Positions 16,978 to 27,096 of a DNA stretch of 64,000 nucleotides are shown here, piece by piece (the stretch's first letter is position 1; each line of letters begins with the position of its first letter). The DNA is taken from positions 124,001 through 188,000 of the forward strand of contig JAJNPV010000030.1 in assembly GCA_021155195.1 (NCBI GenBank). Direction: 5' to 3'. The translations under genes were made by a program, and so were the position numbers. This stretch comes from Ohtaekwangia sp. (GTDB lineage Bacteria; Bacteroidota; Bacteroidia; Cytophagales; Cyclobacteriaceae). Below the pieces are notes generated by a model. That model worked only from the letters and a program-made list of their open reading frames with translations, ran no database searches and was not told the DNA's origin.

Positions 16978-19900
16978 ATGAAAATTCAATACACCTTGCT
17001 CACACTGTTATTATTTATAGTAACACTCTCCTTTGCCATTGATCCAAAGGATACACGCATGTTAAATCAGCCTGCCGTTAGCGCAACGCACATCGCGTTT
17101 ATTTATGCCGAGGACTTGTGGGTGGCTAATAGTGATGGCAGTTCACCCATAAGATTAACGGTTGATGAGGGTATTGAATCAAACCCGGTATTCTCCCCTG
17201 ATGGAAAATCAATTGCCTTTAGTGCACAGTATGATGGAAACACCGATGTATTTATTGTACCCGTTGAAGGCGGTGTTCCTACCCGATTAACCTGGCATCC
17301 GGGAGCCGATTTTGTCAGAGGCTTTACCCCCGATGGTAAGAGTGTACTCTTCATTTCGCAACGGACTGTTTTCACTAATCGCTACGCTCAATTATTTACA
17401 GTACCGGTAACGGGTGGCTTTCCAACGCAAGTGGAGTTACCCAACGCATGGACAGGCGCCTATTCTCCTGATGGAAAACAAATTGCTTACTCTCCTATCT
17501 CACCTCGTTACGGGCAATGGAAACATTATCGGGGTGGCACCATCTCAACGCTCTGGATTTTTTCTTTTGATGATAAATCGGCCATTAAAATTCCACAACC
17601 AAAAGAAGGTTGCAATGACTCTGACCCGATGTGGATTGGAAATACAATTTATTTTAGAAGCGATCGCGATGGTGAGTTTAATTTATATGCCTATGATGTA
17701 TCCAGTAAAAATATATCTCAACTAACTACGTTCACTGATTTTCCTGTAGTGAGCAACGGTTCAGGAAGTGGTAAAATAATTCTAGAGCAAGCCGGTTATC
17801 TACACATGTTCAATCCTGCCAGCAAAGCAACATCAAAATTAACGATTGGTATCGCTGCCGATTTATTGGAGCTTCGTCCGCGATTTGTAAAAGGAAATTA
17901 TGTACGGTCAGGGGAAATTTCTCCAACCGGAGCACGGGCTGTTTTTGATTACCGGGGCGAGATTGTCACCATGCCTGCCGAAAAAGGGGATGCTCGCAAT
18001 ATTACATTAACTCCTGGTGCACATGAGAAATATCCTACCTGGTCGCCCGATGGAAAATCAATCGCTTATTTTTCTGATGCTTCCGGTGAATACGAACTTC
18101 ATATCAAATCGCAGGATGGAAAAGGTGAAGCGAAAGCCTATAAACTAAATGGCGCTGGCTTCTATGCGGATCCGTATTGGTCGCCCGATAGTAAAAAAAT
18201 TGCTTACGGAGATAATAGCCGGAGTTTATATGTATTGGATGTTGCTTCGGGTGTCTCTAAAAAAATTGACAGTGATGAAATCTACTCACCGGGTGTGTTC
18301 CGGAAGATGTTTGGTAACTGGAGTGCCGATTCGAAATGGTTTGGATATGATAAACTTACTGAAACAAATTTCAAACGCATTTATCTTTACTCAATTGATC
18401 AGGCTAAATCCTTTGCTGTAACAGATGGATTGAGTGATGCCGCTGAGCCTAAGATTGATCCCACAGGAAAATATTTGTATTTCTTTGCCTCTACCAATGC
18501 AGGTCCGGTTGTTAATTGGTTTGATCAATCGAACAACGACATGCGTTATACCAACTCAATCTATTTGGTTACGCTTCAAAAAAACACGATCTCTCCTTTC
18601 GCAAAAGAAAGTGATGAAGAAACAGCAAAAGTGGAAAAAGCAGCTGAGCCTGCACCCGATAAAAGCAAGAACAAGAAAGAACCTGAACCTGAAAAGAAAA
18701 CAGATGCATTGCGTGTAGACTGGGATGGCATTCATACCCGGATTATAGACTTACCACTAAAAGCCAGCAACTACTCACAACTAGAAGTAGGTAAGGACGG
18801 AGAACTTTATTTTATAGAATATTCTTATGATTCACCCGGACCAGGCACGTTGCATAAATATGATTTCAAAAAACGCAAAGACAATGAAGTGATGCCCATG
18901 GGTGGCTACGTGCTTTCTGCTGATGGAAAGAAAATGTTGTACTTCAACGGCAACACCATTGGAATAACCAATGCCGGAGAAAAACCTGAACCCGGAAAAG
19001 GAATTTTAAACGTTAATTCTATTCAAGTAAAAATTGATCCTGCTGTAGAATGGGCACAAACATTTGATGAAGCATGGCGAGTAAACCGCGATTATTTTTA
19101 TGATCCTGGTATGCATGGTGCCGATTGGCCAGCCATGAAAAAGAAATACAGTCAGTTTTTACCACACCTATCTTGTCGTGGTGATCTCAATACATTGATT
19201 CAATGGATGTGCAGTGAGTTGGTTGTCGGTCATCATCGTTTACAGGGTGCTGGTGAAAAACTAAATAATCCCGAACAAGTAAGTGGTGGTTTGCTTGGTG
19301 CAGATTATGGAATCGCAAACAATCGCTATCAAATTAAAAAGATTTATGGTGGCTTAAACTGGAATCCAGAATTACGTTCGCCCTTGACAGAACCTGGCAT
19401 TAACGCTGCCGTGGGTGATTACATCCTTGCCGTGAATGGAAAAGATGTAACCGCTGCGCAAAACTTATTCAGCTTCTTTGAAAACACGGCCGGTAAAATC
19501 GTTGAGCTAACGATTGGTGCCAATGCCAACTATACTGGTTCACGTGTAGTGAAAGTCGTTCCCGTTTCCAACGAGTATGCGTTGCGTAACCGCGATTGGG
19601 TGGAAGGCAATCTTAAAAAAGTGAATGAGGCAACAAACAATCAGGTGGCTTATGTATATGTACCCAACACAGCCGGGCTTGGTCATGAGTATTTTAAACG
19701 CTACTTCTATCCACAGGCAAATAAGAAAGCAATCATCATTGATGAGCGCTTTAATGGGGGCGGCCAGATAGCAAACTATTATATTGACTTACTTCGTCAA
19801 CCTTATCATGCGCATTGGAATACCCGTTATGGAAAAGACTTTAAAACTCCGAGTGCATTTATTGAAGGCCCCAAAGTGATGCTCATTGATGAGACCGCAG

Positions 19901-20244
19901 GATCAGGTGGTGATATGCTGCCCTTCATGTTTCATAAATTTAAGTTGGGAACATTAGTAGGTAAGCGCACATGGGGTGGATTGGTAGGTGTGCTGGGCTT
20001 CCCCGAGTTTATTGATGGCGCTTCCGTTACTGCGCCTAATCTTGCTATCTGGACGAAAGATGGATTTATTGTGGAGAACGTGGGTGTGCCACCTGATATT
20101 GAAGTGGAACAAATGCCGGGTGACGTGATTAAAGGAAACGATCCGCAATTATTAAAGGCAATAGAAGTGGCATTGGATGAACTAAAGAAAAATCCGGTAG
20201 TAGAACCTACACGGCCACCCTATCCGGTAAAGACGAAAAACTAA
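16978..20244 (+). CDS. Tricorn-like S41 protease
   Basis: A 1088-residue exported homologue of archaeal tricorn protease. A signal peptide (about residues 1-20) precedes two WD40-like beta-propellers with repeated FSPDGKSIAF / WSPDGKSIAY motifs (residues 40-650). A charged linker EKAAEPAPDKSKNKKEPEPE follows at about 550-575. The core has a PDZ domain (about 780-860) and an S41 catalytic domain with candidate catalytic H752/H753 and nucleophile S976 in TAGSGGD. It probably digests peptides in the periplasm, together with the S9 and M28 enzymes nearby. Size and order match the family. Confidence 0.9.
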   Translation: MKIQYTLLTLLLFIVTLSFAIDPKDTRMLNQPAVSATHIAFIYAEDLWVANSDGSSPIRLTVDEGIESNPVFSPDGKSIAFSAQYDGNTDVFIVPVEGGVPTRLTWHPGADFVRGFTPDGKSVLFISQRTVFTNRYAQLFTVPVTGGFPTQVELPNAWTGAYSPDGKQIAYSPISPRYGQWKHYRGGTISTLWIFSFDDKSAIKIPQPKEGCNDSDPMWIGNTIYFRSDRDGEFNLYAYDVSSKNISQLTTFTDFPVVSNGSGSGKIILEQAGYLHMFNPASKATSKLTIGIAADLLELRPRFVKGNYVRSGEISPTGARAVFDYRGEIVTMPAEKGDARNITLTPGAHEKYPTWSPDGKSIAYFSDASGEYELHIKSQDGKGEAKAYKLNGAGFYADPYWSPDSKKIAYGDNSRSLYVLDVASGVSKKIDSDEIYSPGVFRKMFGNWSADSKWFGYDKLTETNFKRIYLYSIDQAKSFAVTDGLSDAAEPKIDPTGKYLYFFASTNAGPVVNWFDQSNNDMRYTNSIYLVTLQKNTISPFAKESDEETAKVEKAAEPAPDKSKNKKEPEPEKKTDALRVDWDGIHTRIIDLPLKASNYSQLEVGKDGELYFIEYSYDSPGPGTLHKYDFKKRKDNEVMPMGGYVLSADGKKMLYFNGNTIGITNAGEKPEPGKGILNVNSIQVKIDPAVEWAQTFDEAWRVNRDYFYDPGMHGADWPAMKKKYSQFLPHLSCRGDLNTLIQWMCSELVVGHHRLQGAGEKLNNPEQVSGGLLGADYGIANNRYQIKKIYGGLNWNPELRSPLTEPGINAAVGDYILAVNGKDVTAAQNLFSFFENTAGKIVELTIGANANYTGSRVVKVVPVSNEYALRNRDWVEGNLKKVNEATNNQVAYVYVPNTAGLGHEYFKRYFYPQANKKAIIIDERFNGGGQIANYYIDLLRQPYHAHWNTRYGKDFKTPSAFIEGPKVMLIDETAGSGGDMLPFMFHKFKLGTLVGKRTWGGLVGVLGFPEFIDGASVTAPNLAIWTKDGFIVENVGVPPDIEVEQMPGDVIKGNDPQLLKAIEVALDELKKNPVVEPTRPPYPVKTKN

Positions 20245-20253
20245 AGATTGATA

Positions 20254-20300
20254 CTTGATTCTGGATACCAGGTACTGGTTACCTGGTATCCAGAATCAAG
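20254..20300. repeat. Perfect 21-bp inverted repeat between convergent genes
   Basis: Arms at 20254-20274 and 20280-20300 are perfectly complementary around a 5-base loop CTGGT. No T-tract follows on either strand. It lies between the stops of the tricorn-like and sialidase-fold genes, so it may stabilise both 3' ends or be a dispersed palindromic element. Confidence 0.7.
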
Positions 20301-20322
20301 CAATCCAGTATCCGACTACACT

Positions 20323-21633
20323 CTACTTCTTAATCGGTTCCTCTTTCTTAATCAAGTCATCCTGCTTGATTACCGCTGTCCAAACACTGGTGCGTTCGTT
20401 ATCCATGCGCGTCCAGATAGGAGTAATGATTCCTTTATGTGCATCGATGTTATTGTAGTCACCGAAAAATTTCGAATCAGATGGAACAAAAGGGCTTTCA
20501 CTGACTTTCGTTTCTTTAAATGTATTTCCCCCATCCACAGAGTAAGCCATATACACATCAGTTTGCAAATCGTCATAGGCTCTGCGATCGTAATACACAA
20601 TGTAGATATAACCCGTTACCTGATCTACCGTCATCCATGGTAAAAATTGATGCTTGCCAGGCTCATCTTGATTGATGCGCATTGGCTGCGACCATAAATC
20701 ACCATAATTTGTAGAACGAATGAACCAGATATCGGTATCGTCTTTTCCATTTTTTTGATCTGCCCAAACAAGATATAAGGTGCCATGCGATCTTCCTTTG
20801 CTCATGTCCATTTTCAAAACCGGCATTCCATTACTTCGGCTTAAGCCCGGGATATCCATAGCCCAACCACCCTCCTGCTTGGCTATAAGCAAATCATTTG
20901 TTAACCACGTAGTTCCCCCATCAAAAGAACGATCATAATAAATATTTCCATGACTTGCCCACGCAACCCCTACCCGCCCCTTGTCATCCACTACCGGAAC
21001 AGCACCTTCCGTTGTGTTGTCATCATCTACGCAATCACCTGGATTCTGATTAATCTGAATCGCCTTTGTCCACTTTTTTCCGGCTTTCGTGCTCATGCTA
21101 AACATGATGTTGGAATGACAATTTGGATCCTCCAATCCATACTTATCAAATTGAGTCCAGGTAGTATATAAGTATTGCTTCTTGGGATGAACGGCTGGCC
21201 ATTGCTTATCCTGATCAGTAGGTGGATTGTGCCCAATGGAAGTTCCACTTGACCAACTCTTGCCGCCATTGGTTGACTTTTGAACTACAATCCGGTCGAG
21301 CCACGCATCATTGCTTCTTCCTTCACCACTCGGATCAGCTAAATGGAAAAAATAAATATCGCCTTTTGCATCTGAAATTACTGCAGGATCACCAAAAACA
21401 CCAAACGGTGATTCAAGTTTTGTTTCGGCCCACGTTTCGCCACCATCATGTGTGTAGATCGCGCGATCCAACACTACTCCCGCTACAATATTTTTAGTGT
21501 TTTTTTTATTGATTGTGATGCTTGGCTCAACAGGAGGGTAAACTCCTTCTACCTGTTCTGCTAGTTTTATGTTTTTGAATTGACCTAATGCACTGAAACT
21601 AATCAGCAAAAAGAAAAAGAGGAATCGGATCAT
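20323..21633 (-). CDS. Exported sialidase-fold protein with Asp-box repeats
   Basis: A 436-residue six-bladed propeller with a signal peptide (residues 1-17). BNR/Asp-box motifs recur as THDGGETW, STNGGKSW, SFDGGTTW and SVDGGNTF. The fold fits exo-alpha-sialidases and related glycan-binding propellers. I cannot identify the full arginine triad and Tyr/Glu pair of true sialidases, so sialidase activity is unproven. The SGNH hydrolase gene lies 19 bases upstream on the same strand, and the two probably form one transcript. Confidence 0.75.
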   Translation of the reverse strand: MIRFLFFFLLISFSALGQFKNIKLAEQVEGVYPPVEPSITINKKNTKNIVAGVVLDRAIYTHDGGETWAETKLESPFGVFGDPAVISDAKGDIYFFHLADPSGEGRSNDAWLDRIVVQKSTNGGKSWSSGTSIGHNPPTDQDKQWPAVHPKKQYLYTTWTQFDKYGLEDPNCHSNIMFSMSTKAGKKWTKAIQINQNPGDCVDDDNTTEGAVPVVDDKGRVGVAWASHGNIYYDRSFDGGTTWLTNDLLIAKQEGGWAMDIPGLSRSNGMPVLKMDMSKGRSHGTLYLVWADQKNGKDDTDIWFIRSTNYGDLWSQPMRINQDEPGKHQFLPWMTVDQVTGYIYIVYYDRRAYDDLQTDVYMAYSVDGGNTFKETKVSESPFVPSDSKFFGDYNNIDAHKGIITPIWTRMDNERTSVWTAVIKQDDLIKKEEPIKK

Positions 21634-21652
21634 AATTGAGGTTCTTACAAGG

Positions 21653-22327
21653 TCAAAGGTACTTCAAAGATTTTAAAACTTCGACCCATCGCTGATAGCC
21701 AGATGCATTTAAGTGCAACCCATCATACGTTAATGCCGGATCCAACCTTCCTTGTTTGTCTAAAAACTTACCATACAGATCAACATACGTATAACGCATC
21801 CGTTCAGCATAGCGCGAAAGTTGATCATTAATAATCAGAATATGGCTGCCATTGTTAAACTGAGTCGGAAATTTTTCTATCGTTTCATTTACAGGCAAAA
21901 TGCTTTGAACAAAAATTTTAGTGTTGGGTGAACCACTTTTTATTTTAGAAATGAAATTGAAAATATTCTCGATGATTGCTTCATCCGGAATATTCTTTGA
22001 CAAATCGTTGGTGCCAATAAGTATAAAAAGTCTTGATGGCTTTAACTTGATAATTTCGCCAACCCGGGCTACCATCCCAAACGAATTATCACCCGAAATG
22101 CCGCGGTTGATTATAGTTGAGTCTTTTAATAATCTTTTCCAATTCCCTCCTTCAGTAATACTATTTCCAACAAAAACAGTTTTACCGGGTAACAGCGATT
22201 CCTTCTTAAAATTTTCCATCCGTACCCAATAATGCTCCGGCATGTTAGGGATAGTATCGTAGGGTCTTTTTTGGGCATAGGCCAAGGTTGTTAAAAAAAT
22301 ACCTACTAATAATAACAGGGTTTTCAT
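21653..22327 (-). CDS. Exported SGNH/GDSL hydrolase
   Basis: A 224-residue esterase or acetylesterase of the lysophospholipase L1-like type, with a signal peptide ending at AYAQ (residue 19). Block I is GNSITEG with nucleophile S56 (GNS instead of GDS, a common variant), block III is GTND at 105-108, and block V is DGLHLN with D202 and H205. All catalytic blocks are present. Family members often remove acetyl groups from carbohydrates, which would fit the downstream sialidase-fold gene. The substrate is unknown. Confidence 0.87.
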   Translation of the reverse strand: MKTLLLLVGIFLTTLAYAQKRPYDTIPNMPEHYWVRMENFKKESLLPGKTVFVGNSITEGGNWKRLLKDSTIINRGISGDNSFGMVARVGEIIKLKPSRLFILIGTNDLSKNIPDEAIIENIFNFISKIKSGSPNTKIFVQSILPVNETIEKFPTQFNNGSHILIINDQLSRYAERMRYTYVDLYGKFLDKQGRLDPALTYDGLHLNASGYQRWVEVLKSLKYL

Positions 22328-22488
22328 TTTTTGAGGTCTCAGTTTTCGTGTTCAATTTCCATTATAACTATCAAATATCAATAACTAAAATATACACAAA
22401 ACAACAATTAAAACACAGTTCATCTAAACAATTACCCTTTCGCTCTGTTAATAAAGCTCAAAACTATTCACACTCAAACAACAAGACT

Positions 22489-23079
22489 ATGAAAACTCAA
22501 AAATCACTTCTAATCGTTGGGTTATTTGCCCTGCTTACAATCTTTGCTGCCAGTTGCGGTGATGGAGGAAAGGCTGCCCGGGAAAAAGCTAAAATGGACT
22601 CAACACGTATAGCAGATTCTGTAGCTATGGTACAAAAGCAAATTGCTGATTCAATTGCCGCTTTGCCGAAGTCAATTGCTGAAACAGCCATGAACACGCC
22701 CACATTAAGCACATTAGTTGCAGCGCTTAGTGCCGCTGATTTGGTGGATGCAATGAAAGGGACTGATGCTTTAACAGTTTTTGCTCCCACGAATGATGCG
22801 TTTGCCACAATCCAATCAACGGTGGATATGTTGTTGAAGCCTGAAAACAAAAGTAAACTTCAAAACGTGCTGAAGTACCACGTGGTTGCTGGAACAATAA
22901 AGGCTGCCGACCTTTCTAACGGTCAGGAAATTATAACCTTGCAGGGTGAAAAATTGAAAGTCACTATGAAGGATGGGAAAGTGATGATCGGTGGCGCAGA
23001 GGTACTAACAGCTGATGTTGCTGTAAGTAACGGGGTGGTACATTTAGTAAATAAAGTATTGGTGCCTAAAAAGATGTAA
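22489..23079 (+). CDS. Fasciclin-domain lipoprotein
   Basis: A 196-residue surface lipoprotein. The ATG at 22489 is chosen over a far-upstream in-frame start at 22288 because it gives a proper lipoprotein signal, with the lipobox ending FAASC and Cys at about residue 20. A charged helical linker (about residues 25-60) leads to one fasciclin (FAS1) domain with LTVFAPTNDAF and the H2 stretch VLKYHVVAG. FAS1 domains mediate adhesion or ligand binding. It is monocistronic, with a terminator 30 bases after the stop. Confidence 0.9.
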   Translation: MKTQKSLLIVGLFALLTIFAASCGDGGKAAREKAKMDSTRIADSVAMVQKQIADSIAALPKSIAETAMNTPTLSTLVAALSAADLVDAMKGTDALTVFAPTNDAFATIQSTVDMLLKPENKSKLQNVLKYHVVAGTIKAADLSNGQEIITLQGEKLKVTMKDGKVMIGGAEVLTADVAVSNGVVHLVNKVLVPKKM

Positions 23080-23110
23080 TTCAGTTTACGATTTCTTACA
23101 AGGCGTAAAG

Positions 23111-23138
23111 ACCCTCCTGGCAACAAGAGGGTTTTTTT
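23111..23138 (+). terminator. Terminator of the fasciclin lipoprotein gene
   Basis: Stem ACCCTC/GAGGGT with a 10-base loop, then eight T. Confidence 0.8.
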
Positions 23139-23185
23139 ATTTAAAAAATAGATAGTACTTAGTCATTGATTCAGTTTGCACCACC

Positions 23186-24499
23186 ATGATTACCAAAGAC
23201 TATACGCTTTCGGTTGCTATTATGTTGGTAATTGCCAATATGATTGGCACGGGAGTATTTACTTCGTTGGGGTATCAGGTGGGTTCATTACCCTCAGGAT
23301 TTGTTATTCTTATACTCTGGTTGTTGGGCGGGGTGGTTGCGCTTTCTGGCGCATTTACCTATGCCGAGATTGCGACTACCCTAAAAAAATCGGGTGGCGA
23401 ATATTTATACCTGCGAAAAATATTTCATCCGGCTTTAGGTTTTTTGAGTGGCTGGATGAGTGCCTTGGTTGGTTTTGCGGGTGCCATCTCAGCAGTAGCT
23501 ATCGCAATTGGTGAATATGCCACCGAGGCGATTGGAGTCTCAACAAAAGTAATCGCGATAGGCGCAATCCTTAGCGTCTCGTTTGTTCATTGGTTTGGTG
23601 TGAAAACGGGAGGCCGAATGCAAACCCTGCTTACAACCTTGAAGCTTAGCCTGATTGTATTTTTTTGCATCGCCCCATTCTTTATCACTATTGAAAACAA
23701 ACCGATCATTCAATTTCTCCCTCAGCCCGGTGATTGGGATTTAATCCTGAGTTCAGGATTTGCAGTTTCATTGGTCTTTGTTGTTTATGCATACACTGGC
23801 TGGAATGCTTCCGCATACATTGCGGGCAATCTCAACAATCCTGCTAAGAGTTTACCAACATCACTCATACTAGGTACCTTGATTGTAACCATTATCTATC
23901 TTTCCCTTAACGGGATGTTTCTATACTCGGCCTCCTTTCAGGAACTTCAAGGGCAAAATGATATTGGGAATGTAGTGGCTAACAAACTCTTTGGTGAAAA
24001 GGCAGGATTGATTTTCTCAGGGATATTTAGTTTTGCGCTGTTATCTACGTTAAGTGCCATGACTATTGCGGGCCCCCGCGTAACGGAAGCCATGGGCGAA
24101 GATTATATACTGCTGAAATCGTTCTCGGTAAAAAATAAATATCACATGCCCTACCTCGCCATTTTAGTTCAGGCGGGTTGGTCAATCTTTTTAGTGTTAG
24201 TAAGTTCATTCAAGGAGATTATTCAATACATCTCAGTCAGTCTTTCCATTTTTACCGTGATGACAGTCTTTGGAATTTTCCGTCTGCGCAAACGAACCAC
24301 AACAACTGATCATTTTAAAATTCCTTTTTACCCCTTGCCACCGATTATCTTCATCGTGTGCACGATGTGGATGATTTGGTACGTAGCCATCGAAGACTTT
24401 AAAATCATTCTTTACTCATTAGGAACTATGGTACCAGGATATGTACTGTATCTACTTTCCACACGAAACAACCAAAAGAATAATTTCAAAATTCCCTAG
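23186..24499 (+). CDS. APC-superfamily amino-acid permease
   Basis: A 437-residue inner-membrane transporter with 12 predicted membrane helices. The family's unwound helix-1 motif is visible as NMIGTGVF, and helix 6 has VYAYTGWNASAYIAGN. This is the LAT/amino-acid transporter branch. Substrate is not predictable, but the adjacent M28 peptidase gene (78 bases downstream, same strand) and other exported peptidases suggest import of released amino acids. Confidence 0.88.
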   Translation: MITKDYTLSVAIMLVIANMIGTGVFTSLGYQVGSLPSGFVILILWLLGGVVALSGAFTYAEIATTLKKSGGEYLYLRKIFHPALGFLSGWMSALVGFAGAISAVAIAIGEYATEAIGVSTKVIAIGAILSVSFVHWFGVKTGGRMQTLLTTLKLSLIVFFCIAPFFITIENKPIIQFLPQPGDWDLILSSGFAVSLVFVVYAYTGWNASAYIAGNLNNPAKSLPTSLILGTLIVTIIYLSLNGMFLYSASFQELQGQNDIGNVVANKLFGEKAGLIFSGIFSFALLSTLSAMTIAGPRVTEAMGEDYILLKSFSVKNKYHMPYLAILVQAGWSIFLVLVSSFKEIIQYISVSLSIFTVMTVFGIFRLRKRTTTTDHFKIPFYPLPPIIFIVCTMWMIWYVAIEDFKIILYSLGTMVPGYVLYLLSTRNNQKNNFKIP

Positions 24500-24576
24500 A
24501 CATACTTTTACCGCCTGCAAAATTCCAGTTCTCAAGATTCAAAACATTTGCTTATTTCCATTTCAAATTATCTATT

Positions 24577-26664
24577 ATGAAAAATCTGTTAAGTCTCTTG
24601 TTCCTTATTACCACTGTTTCATTAGTGAACGCCCAAACGGGTTTTGTTGGCGGTAATGCTGCCACACAAAGTAAAGTGGAGGAAACATTCCTGAAGCAAC
24701 AGGAAAGTGAGCGATATAAAAATCATTTAAAGAACTTAACCAAAGAACCCCATATTGCGGGCTCTAAGGCCAACGAACGTGTGCGCGATTACATGGCCGA
24801 TGTGATGCGCAAGGCAGGTTTTCAAGTGGAGATTTTTCCATACGATATTTATTTACCCGTTATGCCGGGCACCGCTTCCGCAGAATTAGTAACACCTATT
24901 CGATTGCCGCTCAATAATAAAGAATACATCCACAAAGAAGATCCCTTTTCATCCGATCCTAATCTTCCGGTTGGTTTCAATGCCTACTCAGGTACAGGCG
25001 ATGTAACCGGTGAAGTAGTGTATGCAAACTATGGCCGCAAAGAAGATTTTGAAAAATTGAAAGCATTAGGTGTTTCTGTAAAAGGTAAGATCGTAATAGC
25101 ACGCTATGGCGGAAACTTTCGTGGGTATAAAGCAAAGTATGCGGAAGAGAATGGTGCAGCGGGATTAATCATTTTCACCGATCCAGGAGATAGCGGTTAC
25201 GCAAAAGGAATTGTTTATCCGGAAGGTCCGTATTATGATGAAAGCAGTATACAGCGTGGTTCATTGCTTACGCTAGATTGGACGGGTGATCCACTTACTC
25301 CTTTTGAACCCGCTCTTCCGCTTGACGGAAAAAAGAAAATCGTTCGTAAAAAGCCAGAAGAAGTAACGGGCATGCATAAAATACCTGTGTTGCCTTTACC
25401 GTATGGAGCAGCCAAAGAAATAATTGGTCGCATGACGGGCAAGGCAGTACCAACAGGTTGGCAAGGTGGTTTGCCTTATACATATCGGTTGGAAGGTGGA
25501 AGTGAATTGACCGTGCGTGTAAACGTCACACAGAAAAGAGAAATACAACGCGTATATAATGTAGTAGGAACATTAACAGGAAGTGAAAATCCGGATCAGT
25601 GGATTATTGCCGGAGCGCACTACGATGCGTGGGCCTTTGGTGCAACGGATCCAAACAGTGGAACGGCTATGTTGCTAGCATTGAGCGAATCGCTTGGAAA
25701 GCTTTCGCAAGCAGGTTACAAACCAAAACGCACCATAAAAATTGCTCATTGGGATGGCGAAGAACAAGGTGTGATTGGCTCTACAGAATGGGTTGAACAT
25801 TTTCGTGATGAGTTAGATGCGAAGGCGGTTGCATACTTCAATGCGGATGGTGCTGTAACAGGTAGAAATTTTGGTGCGGCCTCAAGTCCTTCGTTAAAGG
25901 CATTGGCAATCAGCACGACTAAATCAATTCAATTTCCTGATTCTTCAAAATCGGTGTTTGATGTTTGGTTAGGAAAGCGCACCACTCCAGAACCTCCGCT
26001 TGGTAATTTGGGTGGTGGTTCAGATCACATAGCATTTTATACGCACGTGGGAATACCCAGTTGGAATGGCGGCACAGGTGGCCATAGTATTTATCATTCA
26101 AACTTCGACAGCTTTGCTTACTACGAACGTTTTTGCGATCCAACTTTTAAAATGGGGCCCTTAGTAGAACAAGTATTTGGCATGATGGCATTGCGTTTGG
26201 CCAATGCCGATGTAATCCCTTATGATATCAGTCGCTATGGAACTGATTTACACACACACTTTGAAGGGTTACAAAAACTAACCAGTGCGTACGACAAATC
26301 TGCAACTCCATTTTCTTTCGATGCATTAATCAAAGCATCCGATGAATTGAAAAAACTTGGTGCCGAATGTGAAGCCGCCTTAAAAACTGCCAACGAGAAA
26401 AATAGAAAAGCAATTAATACAGAATTACTTTCACTCGAGCGTCAATGGATTGATAAGCAGGGTATGCCTTACGGGAATTGGTATCGCTCACTATATGCTT
26501 CACCGGATCCGTTTAGTGGTTACGCTTCGTGGATGTTACCGGCATTTCAGTATGAAGCAGCCATTCGTTCAACGGCAAATTTAAAAGCGTATGAACAACG
26601 ACATCTGGATGCGATCAACAGGTTAAAAGCAAAGATTGAAGGAATTACGAAATTGGCGAAGTAA
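24577..26664 (+). CDS. Exported M28 peptidase, glutamate-carboxypeptidase II type
   Basis: A 695-residue homologue of PSMA/transferrin-receptor-like carboxypeptidases. A signal peptide ends at NAQ (residue 20). A PA domain sits inside residues 100-290. The M28 catalytic domain has two-zinc ligands H348, D358, E396, D424 and H507, with E395 as the catalytic glutamate (WDGEEQG). A C-terminal helical dimerisation domain covers about 570-695. All metal ligands are present. It probably trims peptides in the periplasm. Confidence 0.92.
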   Translation: MKNLLSLLFLITTVSLVNAQTGFVGGNAATQSKVEETFLKQQESERYKNHLKNLTKEPHIAGSKANERVRDYMADVMRKAGFQVEIFPYDIYLPVMPGTASAELVTPIRLPLNNKEYIHKEDPFSSDPNLPVGFNAYSGTGDVTGEVVYANYGRKEDFEKLKALGVSVKGKIVIARYGGNFRGYKAKYAEENGAAGLIIFTDPGDSGYAKGIVYPEGPYYDESSIQRGSLLTLDWTGDPLTPFEPALPLDGKKKIVRKKPEEVTGMHKIPVLPLPYGAAKEIIGRMTGKAVPTGWQGGLPYTYRLEGGSELTVRVNVTQKREIQRVYNVVGTLTGSENPDQWIIAGAHYDAWAFGATDPNSGTAMLLALSESLGKLSQAGYKPKRTIKIAHWDGEEQGVIGSTEWVEHFRDELDAKAVAYFNADGAVTGRNFGAASSPSLKALAISTTKSIQFPDSSKSVFDVWLGKRTTPEPPLGNLGGGSDHIAFYTHVGIPSWNGGTGGHSIYHSNFDSFAYYERFCDPTFKMGPLVEQVFGMMALRLANADVIPYDISRYGTDLHTHFEGLQKLTSAYDKSATPFSFDALIKASDELKKLGAECEAALKTANEKNRKAINTELLSLERQWIDKQGMPYGNWYRSLYASPDPFSGYASWMLPAFQYEAAIRSTANLKAYEQRHLDAINRLKAKIEGITKLAK

Positions 26665-26676
26665 AATGAGAATCAG

Positions 26677-27051
26677 GTGAAAGCCTTTGCAATATTTCCA
26701 ACCATAGTTGTTTTCGTAATGACTATGGCTTGGTTAATGACAATAGAATCAAAAAACCGAAAGAATTATGCAATTTGGTGTATAATAGGGTCGGCCATAT
26801 TCGGTGGAGTGATAACTATATTTTCGATCGATCTCTTCTTCCTTCTCTACTACGTCAATTTTGCAGGTATCATAATAATGATACCCAGCCTAACATTTTT
26901 GATTTATAAAATATTCTCAAAAAGTGAAGGCTTCAATCGTTCGATAAAGATTATCGTATTTGCTTTTATATCTATCATATTAACTTTAATAATTTTTGGA
27001 ACATCAATGTTATTTGCCATGGCTTCAAATGCTGAACCAGGATCAGGTTGA
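26677..27051 (+). CDS. Hypothetical four-helix membrane protein
   Basis: Unrecognised 124-residue protein with about four hydrophobic segments and a short lysine-rich loop (ESKNRKN). The best start is GTG at 26677, 12 bases after the peptidase stop. No ATG gives a better N-terminus. Its AT-rich codons differ slightly from the peptidase gene before it. It is probably real but poorly supported. Confidence 0.45.
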   Translation: MKAFAIFPTIVVFVMTMAWLMTIESKNRKNYAIWCIIGSAIFGGVITIFSIDLFFLLYYVNFAGIIIMIPSLTFLIYKIFSKSEGFNRSIKIIVFAFISIILTLIIFGTSMLFAMASNAEPGSG

Positions 27052-27096
27052 AATCCGTTCCGTTAGTGTAAATAGGAAATTTAGTAACTTTGACCT

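Noticed and set aside
22288..22488. Upstream extension of the fasciclin lipoprotein frame
   Set aside because: The extension overlaps the start of the divergent SGNH gene and would bury the lipoprotein signal; the ATG at 22489 is far better.
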